39,653 nucleotides of DNA from Patescibacteria group bacterium (GTDB lineage: Bacteria; Patescibacteriota; Patescibacteriia; GCA-002772895): assembly GCA_018895765.1 (NCBI GenBank), contig JAHINX010000026.1:1-39653 (forward strand), written 5' to 3'. A model generated the notes under the pieces. The model worked only from the letters and a program-made list of their open reading frames with translations, did no database searches and had not been told where the DNA came from. Shown one piece after another: positions 33,701 to 39,653 of this stretch. Both the position numbers and the translations under genes were made by a program. The first letter of the stretch is position 1, and each line of letters opens with the position of its first letter.

Positions 33701-36326
33701 TGGTACTGTTTTGGGCGTGTCAACAATCATAACGACATCCGGCCAATATGATTTGGATGGTTCGACTTTGGTTAAAAGCGCGGCAGAAGGAACGATTTGT
33801 CGAGGATATCCGGAACAAGATTCTCCATTCCCGGCATCTGTTGCCGAATATGATATAAACGGAAATCTTCTGCAGGTTAGAGGTCAAGCATTTCAAAACG
33901 CTAACATTTGCGAATATGGCGAAGATTGTTTCTGTGATTATACAAAAGTTACTTATGGCAATGCCACAACAAAAAAATATATTTCTTATGGAAATAGAAA
34001 TGTCGCTTCGGGCATTTGTCAGGGCGGACTAAAAGACGGACAGCCTTGCACTCCGGGCGTAAAATATGAAGATGATCCGAAAAACTCCTGCGGGGATTAT
34101 ACAGGAGGCGGAACTTGTTTAGCCTTAAAACGTCAAGACGATGTTATTGGTTGGCAGGGATATTGTATAGAAGAGGATTTATCAACTCCGATAAACGGCG
34201 ACAAAACACAAAAGGCCTGTCTTACTTGGCTTCCGCAGGATTTGGTTCCGGGCGCGCGCGATATTTATAATCAGTTCCGCACTGCCGGTTATGTTCCTCC
34301 GCTCGGCGCGGGAAAATATTATTGCCTCCAGGCAAGCGGAAATTATGATATAAACTCAAGAAATCCAAAAAATTATTATGATAATTTTGCAAATTTATCA
34401 CCGGCTATTTCAACAAAATGTTTTAATGGACAAGGGGTCTATTTCCCATCAAGAATTTGCGGAACGGATGAAACTTTTTCAGGGTTCGGAGCCTTTGCTT
34501 CAAATGCATGGCTTGGAGCGAAAAGCGTTTCTATTGTAATGTCTGATCAAGATACGACCAATTTTGGATTAAAACAATCTTTTAATACTTCTTTTACTAA
34601 TCAACCGATAAATAAAGATCAGATAGATTTGATAAGAATTAAAGTGTTAGACCAAGAACGGCTTGATATGGATGTGGGGACAATATTTTATGTTCGCAGT
34701 GACCAAGAAACGACTAATTATATGGCGGGGACTGGTTATTGCGATGGTATAAAAAAGACAGATAATTGTATGGGCGAAGAAAATAACGGAGGTCTAAAAG
34801 GTCAAGAAAAAGCTTTGTCGCTTTCATCCGGTGATAATTGGTATTTTCGTTATGATGATAATGAAGAAGTTGATGGAACAAAAAGAGATTATTTGGCTGT
34901 AGATTTATTCACTTTACCCGATGTGGGTAATGACGACATAGAAGATATAGATGATTTTTGTGGAAATGGCGACGAGGTTGCGCAAGATGCCTATGCGCTA
35001 AAATTTAGATTTATAAACAATATTTTACAGGGTATAGATGTAGCCGGATGCACCTCCGGAGCTCAAGGCGGAAAAGATCAGCTTCATGGAGCTATTTTTG
35101 AGATAAGTTTTAGAATGAAAGAGCTTTGCGAAGTTGTGGTAGATGTAGCATCAAACAATAACATGGCAAATACTAATATTCTTTGGCAATATAATCCGGA
35201 TAATAAAAAAGGAGCGGAACAATATCCAACTAATTTTATGCCAAGTTCTCCTGCAAATATATTAGTGCCGTATCATTACAATTATGAAATGCAACCATTT
35301 GGAAGCGCGGCATCGGATATTTCTCCAGGCAAAACAGAAAATTGGTATAGTAATTACACTGTTAATACGTATAAGTTTGCCGGAGTGCCATGGTCGTGCA
35401 AGGGAAATTGTGGAACTCCTCAGCCGTCTAATGACGATATCACAGACATTGATTTTAAAGTTGATAATTCCTCGCTATTTACAGCGATATCTGGAAAACC
35501 GAATATTCTTGACGAAACGGTTGGTGGAAGCGCTTTAAATTATATATCAAATATTTTTGGAAAAGTATTTAAGGTATTTAAGTGGAATACAAAAACGGGA
35601 TATACGGAGATTGATTGCGGTTTAAGCCCTAGTGAACCGGCTTGTCAACTTGACCAGAGCGAGACAGGCCAAATCCCGATGATATATTCTTATACGCCCT
35701 CTTTAAAATTAGACAATAATCAGTATCCGGTTAATACATTTAATAGGATTGTTATAAATAATATTACTAGTGGTGATATAAATGTTAAAGACGGGCAGTA
35801 TCTTGCGATAATGAGATTTTATTTCTGGGCTGATACTAATCAGATGCCTATAAAGAGTATCCAGGTTGATTGGGAAGGTGAGGGAAAATTTGATGTAGAA
35901 ACCACAGATGGAATGTATAAAAATCATAAGCCACGATGCGCAACAAGCAACACAGAAGAAGCAAGCGTTTGTTCCGGACCAGGAGGATCTGGTATTGTTT
36001 GTAAATCAGACAGCGATTGTCCAGGAAGTTCAACTTGTACTGGGAGCCTCTTAACTTTTGGAAATTCTCCAGACGCTTGTGATGAGGCATACTTTGAAAT
36101 TCAGCATACTTATACATGTAATCAAAATAGTTCATCTTATTATCCAAGTACAGGTAAATGTGAGTTTAATCCCGAGATTGTTATAGTAGATAATTGGAAA
36201 AACGATAATAGGTTTGATAGTACTTCAAATCCTGCAAAAACGATTTTGTTGCCAAACGGAACAACAAGGAAACAAACAGGAGCTTATTATGAAGGGAAGA
36301 TTATTTTACAGCCAGCAATTGATTAA
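27720..36326 (+). CDS. Giant Cys-rich secreted/surface protein (2868 residues)
   Basis: Signal peptide at residues 1-31 (basic start, hydrophobic core, AKA cut site). Residues 40-330 are helical and Cys-poor. From about residue 360 on the protein is rich in Cys and carries at least ten copies of C-x5-GC-x-[EASR]-aromatic/hydrophobic (for example CDVKSAGCTEVY near 626, CKEEELGCELY near 861, CNANDTGCDEF near 924, CREKAVGCKSF near 1291, CTAEAEGCESW near 1654, CPSSQNGCTEI near 1729). Between them are two carbohydrate-binding-like jelly-roll regions (about 644-827 and 1104-1242) and a LamG/concanavalin-like region (about 1463-1626). A PKD-like segment (IQVDWEGEGKFDV) and CxxDxDCPG motif lie near 2700-2800. 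It is probably an extracellular adhesin stabilised by disulfides. The partner is unknown; the TrbL-like gene downstream suggests export or display by a type IV secretion-like apparatus. Confidence 0.75.
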   Translation: MSYFKRTILTLFLFCFASVSFFAVSAKPAKAQLIVANPTQDSMSILDRVTRQIGVTLMQTGTLALVNAMNYFTQKLAYDAAVWVAAGGGGQKPLFDGKSVGDYFKDTALNAAGDFIGTLSEGTLGKLGFNLCAPTMPTLFVKIKLGLAANIPGGMPAPKCEWNQIYSNWDTFVSTASTGELLKNVGFMFEGGQSELGVAFELNSLAIVKQETASQNAIIERLSNKGWKDVTDIVTGKIKTPADVVKGTFDTYNKDKPLQNQNLSDQVYVDALQKGAYQILPAALSTFTNTLLSTLLNKVMVGLFPGDLFADDNGNLLTDANQSATPASPAVGRRKAQEIYSDLIKPKITVSSNYDPLIEFTACPGDVEKSINNCVLDDGFASAVRLASQGGPITILEAIKQGYLDGSKPLISSNDSRNQKTDCYSTGYCYSNLVKLRKARIVPVGFELAAEAGADQSNPPTLSDVIAGFNNCTSDGERDRAHPYCHLLDPNWVLRLPKTQCQAQVYGQTLLSTAGPMRAEECADPISCIAEDGNGNCIGGWGYCTKEKNIWRISADVCDEQFNSCLTYKPRTSEQKSDSYLKNTLDFAMCTAFNAGCRPYSVNQIYGNWDLSPDNAIYFNKNLEKCDVKSAGCTEVYDKTNGLAYNLISGSSFEGEDFKQYWNILTGASALLVSDAFNNSSVAVLVSDSSQGIKGISPNQPIRLENNTAYAISVYAKQSKAGGTSEAAIGFSLFTDSAATKIFDASNIIITCNGNIPAEQAFVEGTAQIFQSSISGDSFSRISCAFLTPAMPLYAKIYLGTVKKGEILFDAIQLEEGASATAYLFSGYGSVIAKNIKIAPEYLNCDVDSGDPACAGYAGVCKEEELGCELYTPKTGEPAVPGVASINDVCPATCVGYETYRQEKASFEEEKFPLYFIPTTAAVCNANDTGCDEFTDIETESLEYFSFIRMCKKPGEADNTVFYTWEGSDTAGYQLRSHRLVTGGALPGEVGPVPAYIEGTDSALCGKAIFETEITDPGYNPDCREFYNQNGQISYRLLSKTIIATDDCKNYRKTESIEPDCVLSGGIWQGQAGFCLYKGYKAESVSCGAAAAGCRAYSGSAASNMRLVLQDDFEGGSASGFVPGTLSPEALNAGGHSLKVLPVIGQAQTEKNVSSLLGANGIYTLSFWAKAPGGGNMEIGIMNASEDFFSISALKSEWQYYEVGPIRAGAQIPATSALHFALTGGNGFYIDNIVLQEASQKTYLVKNSWNTPAECDATINGLGLPQAMLGCKEYSDKSNNSVYLKSFSSLCREKAVGCKSFIDTYNSGSDKNEIYNAICSRDDFDGGDCQYNGVNVCQVSKGHATCRFKIMDGLVPTLVIQQKNFNKFNDVEVYLINQAVSAGVPYIAARDESTVEVNADKTIYIIDDSSKYCNQKDLGCAEMGMPGLYGASLQYGANPQTVYIAETASGATIGGQLLDSATYNPAQQYVLLTPLGAGTVGKWEFVLNPSKNIVGEFEFWTGLGSGADAVYFYFFNTTPATGEEASAGGYIVAYDEYNNNTVQLSYNGELLEQYFANDIDNSIWRSAKVVLDSNNKNIKVYLDGALIINYTDIARSLAGTHFGLGARTGGLNNEHRVRNFSVYEYTSQVTDAVAATSQTVYYKNLPDTYDSVLCTAEAEGCESWTSDKGVDYFKVPASLCEYKGQGAVSSAGWYKRGTSEPCYSGFITNNTYGIWRNADKDYIGSVGLCPSSQNGCTEIIDPLDTSSANPNGQPYYLIDNEKLQDLENDPDCSGNVSLEEGCVLFNKTSDTTLKWFTQVSYDKAAQAKKLVPPVAEYAFCGINPIFGWGHDPFKICSVDTNCPGAGTTATVPIFGIPVTITYTGSCFHFPPNANTILKVTRDRECGEWLACKTTIKATDPITNKEKPVCVELGLCNKYSASSGNASCANFLTTNDDSGWILDADYYTRRDTGWYAMDYSGYSVGNQFPVTDIKTQDIGTTEKEFILYANKKKTIGTVLGVSTIITTSGQYDLDGSTLVKSAAEGTICRGYPEQDSPFPASVAEYDINGNLLQVRGQAFQNANICEYGEDCFCDYTKVTYGNATTKKYISYGNRNVASGICQGGLKDGQPCTPGVKYEDDPKNSCGDYTGGGTCLALKRQDDVIGWQGYCIEEDLSTPINGDKTQKACLTWLPQDLVPGARDIYNQFRTAGYVPPLGAGKYYCLQASGNYDINSRNPKNYYDNFANLSPAISTKCFNGQGVYFPSRICGTDETFSGFGAFASNAWLGAKSVSIVMSDQDTTNFGLKQSFNTSFTNQPINKDQIDLIRIKVLDQERLDMDVGTIFYVRSDQETTNYMAGTGYCDGIKKTDNCMGEENNGGLKGQEKALSLSSGDNWYFRYDDNEEVDGTKRDYLAVDLFTLPDVGNDDIEDIDDFCGNGDEVAQDAYALKFRFINNILQGIDVAGCTSGAQGGKDQLHGAIFEISFRMKELCEVVVDVASNNNMANTNILWQYNPDNKKGAEQYPTNFMPSSPANILVPYHYNYEMQPFGSAASDISPGKTENWYSNYTVNTYKFAGVPWSCKGNCGTPQPSNDDITDIDFKVDNSSLFTAISGKPNILDETVGGSALNYISNIFGKVFKVFKWNTKTGYTEIDCGLSPSEPACQLDQSETGQIPMIYSYTPSLKLDNNQYPVNTFNRIVINNITSGDINVKDGQYLAIMRFYFWADTNQMPIKSIQVDWEGEGKFDVETTDGMYKNHKPRCATSNTEEASVCSGPGGSGIVCKSDSDCPGSSTCTGSLLTFGNSPDACDEAYFEIQHTYTCNQNSSSYYPSTGKCEFNPEIVIVDNWKNDNRFDSTSNPAKTILLPNGTTRKQTGAYYEGKIILQPAID

Positions 36327-36332
36327 AAAAAT

Positions 36333-36361
36333 AATCCCCTAAGATAAAATCTCAGGGGATT
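36333..36361 (-). terminator. Terminator of the minus-strand lipoprotein gene
   Basis: AATCCCCT-A-AGAT and ATCT-C-AGGGGATT form a stem around AAA; on the minus strand it is followed by ATTTTTTT. It lies 7 bases after the giant gene stop and may also slow plus-strand transcription. Confidence 0.8.
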
Positions 36362-36378
36362 GTAGTTGGTGGATTGGG

Positions 36379-36837
36379 TTAGTTGGCGTGAGAGAAGTAA
36401 ATATACGCGTCTATCAGTTCTATCGCAAGCTGGGTGGTTGCGCACACCTTTGGATGTTTCGCCTGCAAGACAACAACGTCTCCCGGCCAAAGCTCTCTAT
36501 CCATGTCTCCAAGGGGGAGGGAAAACGAGAAAAAGCCCTGATCGTTGCTTTTGAAGTGATATTCACCGTTATACCCAAGAATTGAGAGGAACGTTTCTGG
36601 GTCGGTGGAGTTTAACCCTCCGGTGACAGAAAAGGATTCGTCGCTGGGATCATTAGAAACTAATCCTAAGATGAGCGAGGGCACCAGCTTGCAGGGGGGA
36701 AGGCCGGAGTCGTCTACTACGACGACCTCGCCGACTGCGCCACCAGAGCCGTTTCCGCCGGTCGTCTCATCGCCACCACAGGCAGAGAAGAGAACGAGCG
36801 AAAGGATGGTGAAAAGAACGGTGATCATGGATTTCAT
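36379..36837 (-). CDS. Putative lipoprotein, GC-rich, SD-led
   Basis: A 152-residue protein. The start is the ATG at 36837 (MKSMITVLFT), with AAGGAG 7 bases upstream and the promoter at 36917-36945. The signal sequence ends LVLFSAC-GGD, a lipobox with F at -3, followed by a Gly/Ser linker. The mature part (LPPCKLVPSLILGLVSNDPSDESFSVTGG...NGEYHFKSNDQGFFSFSLPLGD...CATTQLAIELIDAYIYFSH) looks like a small beta-rich domain with two Cys. I recognise no family. Its base composition is clearly GC-richer than the flanking genes, suggesting acquisition. Confidence 0.75.
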   Translation of the reverse strand: MKSMITVLFTILSLVLFSACGGDETTGGNGSGGAVGEVVVVDDSGLPPCKLVPSLILGLVSNDPSDESFSVTGGLNSTDPETFLSILGYNGEYHFKSNDQGFFSFSLPLGDMDRELWPGDVVVLQAKHPKVCATTQLAIELIDAYIYFSHAN

Positions 36838-36916
36838 TGCATTTCTCCTTGTTTGAAGGTTTTTGCCCCGAGTCGCCCCGAGAGCAATTTGGTTTCCGAT
36901 TTTCTTTGTTGGATAT

Positions 36917-36945
36917 AGTATAGCACACTTTAAAGGTTTTGTCAA
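36917..36945 (-). promoter_or_regulatory. Promoter of the 36.4-kb lipoprotein gene
   Basis: Minus strand: TTGACA (36940-36945), a 17-base spacer ending TGTGC, TATACT (36917-36922). Confidence 0.88.
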
Positions 36946-37157
36946 GTCTTTTATCAATATTTTAGCTAAAATTAGATAAAAAATCTCCAAAAAACTTGTT
37001 AAAAATGACCAAAATTTTCAAAAATAAACTTTAAAAATCTTTCAAAATTATCTATTTTCTCTATTTAAATCAAAATTCAGCTAAAATTAGCTGAATTTTT
37101 GTATATTTTAGCCATTTTTAGAGTAGCAGATTCGCAATAATCATTGAATATTCTTAT
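36946..37157. other. AT-rich gene-free stretch with a hairpin at 37072-37099
   Basis: No reading frame or RNA gene is evident. Words ttttagctaaaattagataa and ttcagctaaaattagctgaa occur. AAAATTCAGCTAA (37072-37084) pairs perfectly with TTAGCTGAATTTT (37087-37099), followed by TG, so a terminator or structural palindrome is possible. Confidence 0.6.
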
Positions 37158-37193
37158 AAAAAAAGAAACCCTTATTTATACTCGTTGGGTTTC
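37158..37193 (-). terminator. Terminator of the 37.2-kb lipoprotein gene
   Basis: On the minus strand GAAACCC (37187-37193) pairs with GGGTTTC (37165-37171) over a 15-base loop, followed by TTTTTTT. Confidence 0.7.
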
Positions 37194-37211
37194 GATGCGA
37201 GTTTGTCGGAT

Positions 37212-37490
37212 TTACGGCGTTTTGCGAGAACGGAGCGAGGGCATCATCGCCTCAAGCTGCTTCTGCCTGTTCTCCGGGGAGACGGCGGGCACGACTTCCA
37301 GCGGAACATTGCCCTCTTGGACCTCGAGCTTCTCGCAGATCAGCTGGGTCTGGGTTTCGGTGCACCGCTTGACCCAGTTGCCTGCGCCGGTGAGGTAGAC
37401 CTGGTTGCCGATTTTCGCTGCGCTGGTGTAGGTTGCGCACCCGGAGGCCGAAAGCATGATCAAGCAAAGGAACGCCAGAGTCTTCTTCAT
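37212..37490 (-). CDS. Small putative lipoprotein, GC-rich, SD-led
   Basis: A 92-residue protein. Signal MKKTLAFLCLIMLSASGC ends in a good lipobox (SASGC). The mature part has CATYTSAAKIGNQVYLTGAGNWVKRCTETQTQLICEKLEV, with two further Cys that could pair. AGGAG lies upstream of the ATG at 37490. Its GC content (over 55 percent by eye) is much higher than the surroundings, and it reads like a Gram-negative outer-envelope lipoprotein, so lateral acquisition is likely. No function assigned. Confidence 0.75.
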   Translation of the reverse strand: MKKTLAFLCLIMLSASGCATYTSAAKIGNQVYLTGAGNWVKRCTETQTQLICEKLEVQEGNVPLEVVPAVSPENRQKQLEAMMPSLRSRKTP

Positions 37491-37565
37491 TTCGTTTCTC
37501 CTTCTTGTTTGTTCATTGAGATTTTATCCCCACCATTGGAGACAATTTATCTCTTCATAGCAGAA

Positions 37566-37594
37566 AGTATAGCACAATCTAATACTTTTGTCAA
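37566..37594 (-). promoter_or_regulatory. Promoter of the 37.2-kb lipoprotein gene
   Basis: Minus strand: TTGACA (37589-37594), a 17-base spacer ending TGTGC, TATACT (37566-37571). It has the same layout as the rnpB and 36.4-kb lipoprotein promoters. Confidence 0.88.
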
Positions 37595-37749
37595 TACCCT
37601 TGCTTACAGTTTATCTAAAATTAGATAAAATTTAACTAAAAAAATTAGTTTTCAAGCTTATTTTTTGATATTTCTGAATTATAAAAATAGAATATTATTA
37701 CTGAATACTTTATTAGTAGTCAGATATTATTATCTTTGTTTTTTTATGG

Positions 37750-37755
37750 TATAAT
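37750..37755 (+). promoter_or_regulatory. Extended -10 promoter of the TrbL/VirB6-like gene
   Basis: TGG-TATAAT at 37747-37755 is a textbook extended -10; the -35 region (TTATTA) is weak. The ATG is 27 bases downstream of the hexamer, without an evident SD. Confidence 0.65.
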
Positions 37756-37782
37756 GTATATATAAAAAGCCGCATTATACTT

Positions 37783-39653
37783 ATGCGTAAATTAATACAG
37801 AATAAAAAAATTTTAACCATAGTTGCTTTAGTTGCAATTTGTCTTTTGGTACCCCGGATTACATATGCCTTTGGTATGGATACCGTTCAAGCAGCTATCG
37901 GCTGGGTTGTTCAGCAGGCAGTTGGTCTTTTGGGAAAACTTGCCGTTCAGCTTGTATATCTTTTGGTTGCCGTTGCTTCTTATAACGAATTTGTAAATTC
38001 TCCGGCAGTTGCAGAAGGGTGGGCCGTTGTCCGCGATGTGGTCAATATGTTTTTTATTGTTATTCTTCTGGTGATTGCTTTTGCCACAATATTCAATGTT
38101 TCGGATTATAAATATCAAAAAATGCTTCCGCGCCTTCTTATAATGGCGGTAGTGATAAATTTTTCAAGAACAATTTGTGGAATTTTTATTGACTTGGGTC
38201 AGGTGGTGATGCTCACTTTTGTAAACGGCTTTCAGGCCGCGGCAGGAGGAAATTTTGTGAACGCGCTAAAAATTACCGACTTGATGAATTTTGACCAACA
38301 ACAACTGGGAGCAGTGCCGGGAGGACTCCAATATGCTCAAATTTTTGCGGCAATGCTTTTGGCTCTCATTATGATGATTGTCACCGTAGTGGTATTGGTT
38401 GTTATGGTTTTGGTTCTTGTAATGCGCATAATTATGCTTTGGTTTTTGATTATTTTATCGCCACTGGCATTTATGGCGTCTGTTTGGCCGGGAGGAAAGA
38501 TGAAACAAAAATATGGCGAGTGGTGGGCTATGTTTTTGGATAATATTATGATAGGCCCGATTTTGGCATTTTTCCTATGGCTTTCTTTATTGGTTTTGGG
38601 AACCGGGGATTATGGAACCACTGTAATTAAGAATTATACCGATAGCACTGGACAGACTCAGGCGGCATCCGAGCAGTCATCCCAGTTGCCAAATACTGCT
38701 TTAACAAAAATCGGTACTCCGCAAAATATGCTTTCGTATATTATGGGTATTGGTATGTTATTAGGTTCATTATATATGGCAAGTAGTATGAAAAGCGCCG
38801 GGGGTGGGATTGCTGGTTTTGCGCTTGGCAAAGTTAATGGGTTTGCGAGCGGAGCGGTAAGAAAAGCAGGCGCAGTGCCTGGAAGAGTCGGGAGGTACAC
38901 CGCAAGAGAAACGGCCGGCGCAGCCGGCAGAGGTGCGAGAAGAGCCGCTCTTCCTATTTTAGGAGGATTAGCCGGGGTTCCGTTGGTTGGCGGGCTTGCG
39001 TCAAGAGGAGTGGCAAAATTACGGGGACAAGAGAGGGCGAGATACACCAAAGAAACTTCATATATACAAAGTTTAACGCCAAAAGAAAAAGAAAGGATGC
39101 AAAAGCGTCTTGAAGGATTTGGCGGTCCGATAACGGACACTCAAAAGAAGCAATTAATCGCTTTACAAAGGGATAGGCTGGGTGAATTACAAAGAGAAAG
39201 TTTTGAGGGAACGAAAAATAGCGCCGGCAGTATAGTTGATAAAAAAACTGGGCTTTCAAGACAAGATTGGCATGGAGCAAAGGCTAAAGAATATGAAGGA
39301 TTATCAAAATCATTAAAGAAAGCTAAGGATATTGATCCGAATATAAACGAAAAATTGGATAAAATTGAAGAAGCAAGACCAGATCTTATGGATCAGAAAG
39401 GGAAAGCCGATACAGCAAGAAATCTGAGCCTTGAAAATGCAGGTAAAATAAAAGAACAAGCATGGGGAGATGCTGGATTTATTGAAGCAATAGAAAAAGC
39501 AAATCCAAAATTACTTGAATCATTGGAAGAGAAGGGAACGGGTACCCAAAAGAAAGGAATTGGCGAGTGGCGTAAATGGAAAGCGGATCAAGCCGGAGGA
39601 GAGGGCGCTGAAGTTGAAGATTTCCGCCAGCGGATTAAAAATAAAAACAGGCC
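37783..39653 (+). CDS. TrbL/VirB6-like type IV secretion membrane protein, truncated by the window end
   Basis: At least 623 residues, open at the 3' edge. A signal-like helix at residues 8-28 (KILTIVALVAICLLVPRITYAF) is followed by about six membrane helices to residue 340, including VVNMFFIVILLVIAFATIFNV, ILLVVMVLVLVMRIIMLWFLIILSPLAFMASVWPG and MLSYIMGIGMLLGSLYMAS. The segment RIIMLWFLIILSPLAF is characteristic of TrbL/VirB6-type channel subunits. The rest is a long, basic, Gly/Ala/Arg-rich then charged helical cytoplasmic tail. In DNA-transfer systems such proteins form the inner-membrane channel; here it may serve export or a pilus. It follows the giant surface protein on the same strand. 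Confidence 0.78.
   Translation, partial: MRKLIQNKKILTIVALVAICLLVPRITYAFGMDTVQAAIGWVVQQAVGLLGKLAVQLVYLLVAVASYNEFVNSPAVAEGWAVVRDVVNMFFIVILLVIAFATIFNVSDYKYQKMLPRLLIMAVVINFSRTICGIFIDLGQVVMLTFVNGFQAAAGGNFVNALKITDLMNFDQQQLGAVPGGLQYAQIFAAMLLALIMMIVTVVVLVVMVLVLVMRIIMLWFLIILSPLAFMASVWPGGKMKQKYGEWWAMFLDNIMIGPILAFFLWLSLLVLGTGDYGTTVIKNYTDSTGQTQAASEQSSQLPNTALTKIGTPQNMLSYIMGIGMLLGSLYMASSMKSAGGGIAGFALGKVNGFASGAVRKAGAVPGRVGRYTARETAGAAGRGARRAALPILGGLAGVPLVGGLASRGVAKLRGQERARYTKETSYIQSLTPKEKERMQKRLEGFGGPITDTQKKQLIALQRDRLGELQRESFEGTKNSAGSIVDKKTGLSRQDWHGAKAKEYEGLSKSLKKAKDIDPNINEKLDKIEEARPDLMDQKGKADTARNLSLENAGKIKEQAWGDAGFIEAIEKANPKLLESLEEKGTGTQKKGIGEWRKWKADQAGGEGAEVEDFRQRIKNKNR

Overview
The window reads as a compact, AT-rich bacterial chromosome segment, most likely from the Candidate Phyla Radiation (Patescibacteria, Parcubacteria-like). 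This rests on gene style and content: tightly packed housekeeping genes, most without a Shine-Dalgarno (SD) site, a giant Cys-rich secreted protein beside a TrbL/VirB6-like membrane protein, and a minimal envelope-sugar gene set. UGA is a stop codon here: several genes end in TGA, and RF2 is present with its programmed frameshift. The recoded-UGA lineages (Absconditabacteria/Gracilibacteria) are therefore excluded. The phylum call is inference.

Layout. 1-3260: RNase J, TrpS and a small SD-led gene. 3263-3816: RNase P RNA on the minus strand with its promoter. 3844-9014: polyprenyl glycosyl-phosphotransferase plus three GT4 glycosyltransferases (surface polysaccharide). 9028-9933: three small, mutually similar proteins of unknown function. 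10024-12290: translation block with SmpB, tmRNA, IF-3, L35 and L20. 12369-15930: a minus-strand coiled-coil gene, an AI-2E family permease, a membrane protein and an HtrA-like protein that has lost catalytic His and Ser. 16085-19673: NusA, YidC, a PRC-barrel protein and a nucleotidyltransferase-like protein. 19758-20921: O-antigen-ligase-like protein. 21079-23106: GroES-GroEL. 23267-26782: an AbrB-like regulator with a 36-bp palindromic operator, a Tic20/DUF4870-like protein, RF2, TsaC and RsmA. 27052-39653: a secretion/surface region with a Ca-binding-repeat protein, a 2868-residue Cys-rich protein, two GC-richer minus-strand lipoproteins and a truncated TrbL/VirB6-like gene.

The most unusual signal lies between and inside the genes. 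About 17 gene junctions are filled by quasi-palindromes built from short stuttered words (for example cctaaaacct, gaattttgaa, gttaaat, agctaag). They run from the upstream stop codon to the next ATG. Related palindromes occur inside coding genes and stay in frame: a perfect 23-bp inverted repeat in tsaC, a 27-nt (9-codon) hairpin in both the ligase gene and rsmA, and two further word or palindrome blocks in rsmA. This resembles the in-frame Rickettsia palindromic elements, but I recognise no described family matching it.

Two expression styles coexist. Core genes (smpB, trpS, the AI-2E permease) have promoters whose -10 ends 6 to 12 nt before the ATG, so they look leaderless or nearly so. Accessory small genes carry strong AAGGAG(G) sites. 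Three minus-strand transcripts share the promoter form TTGACA-17-TATAYT with TGTGC directly before the -10.
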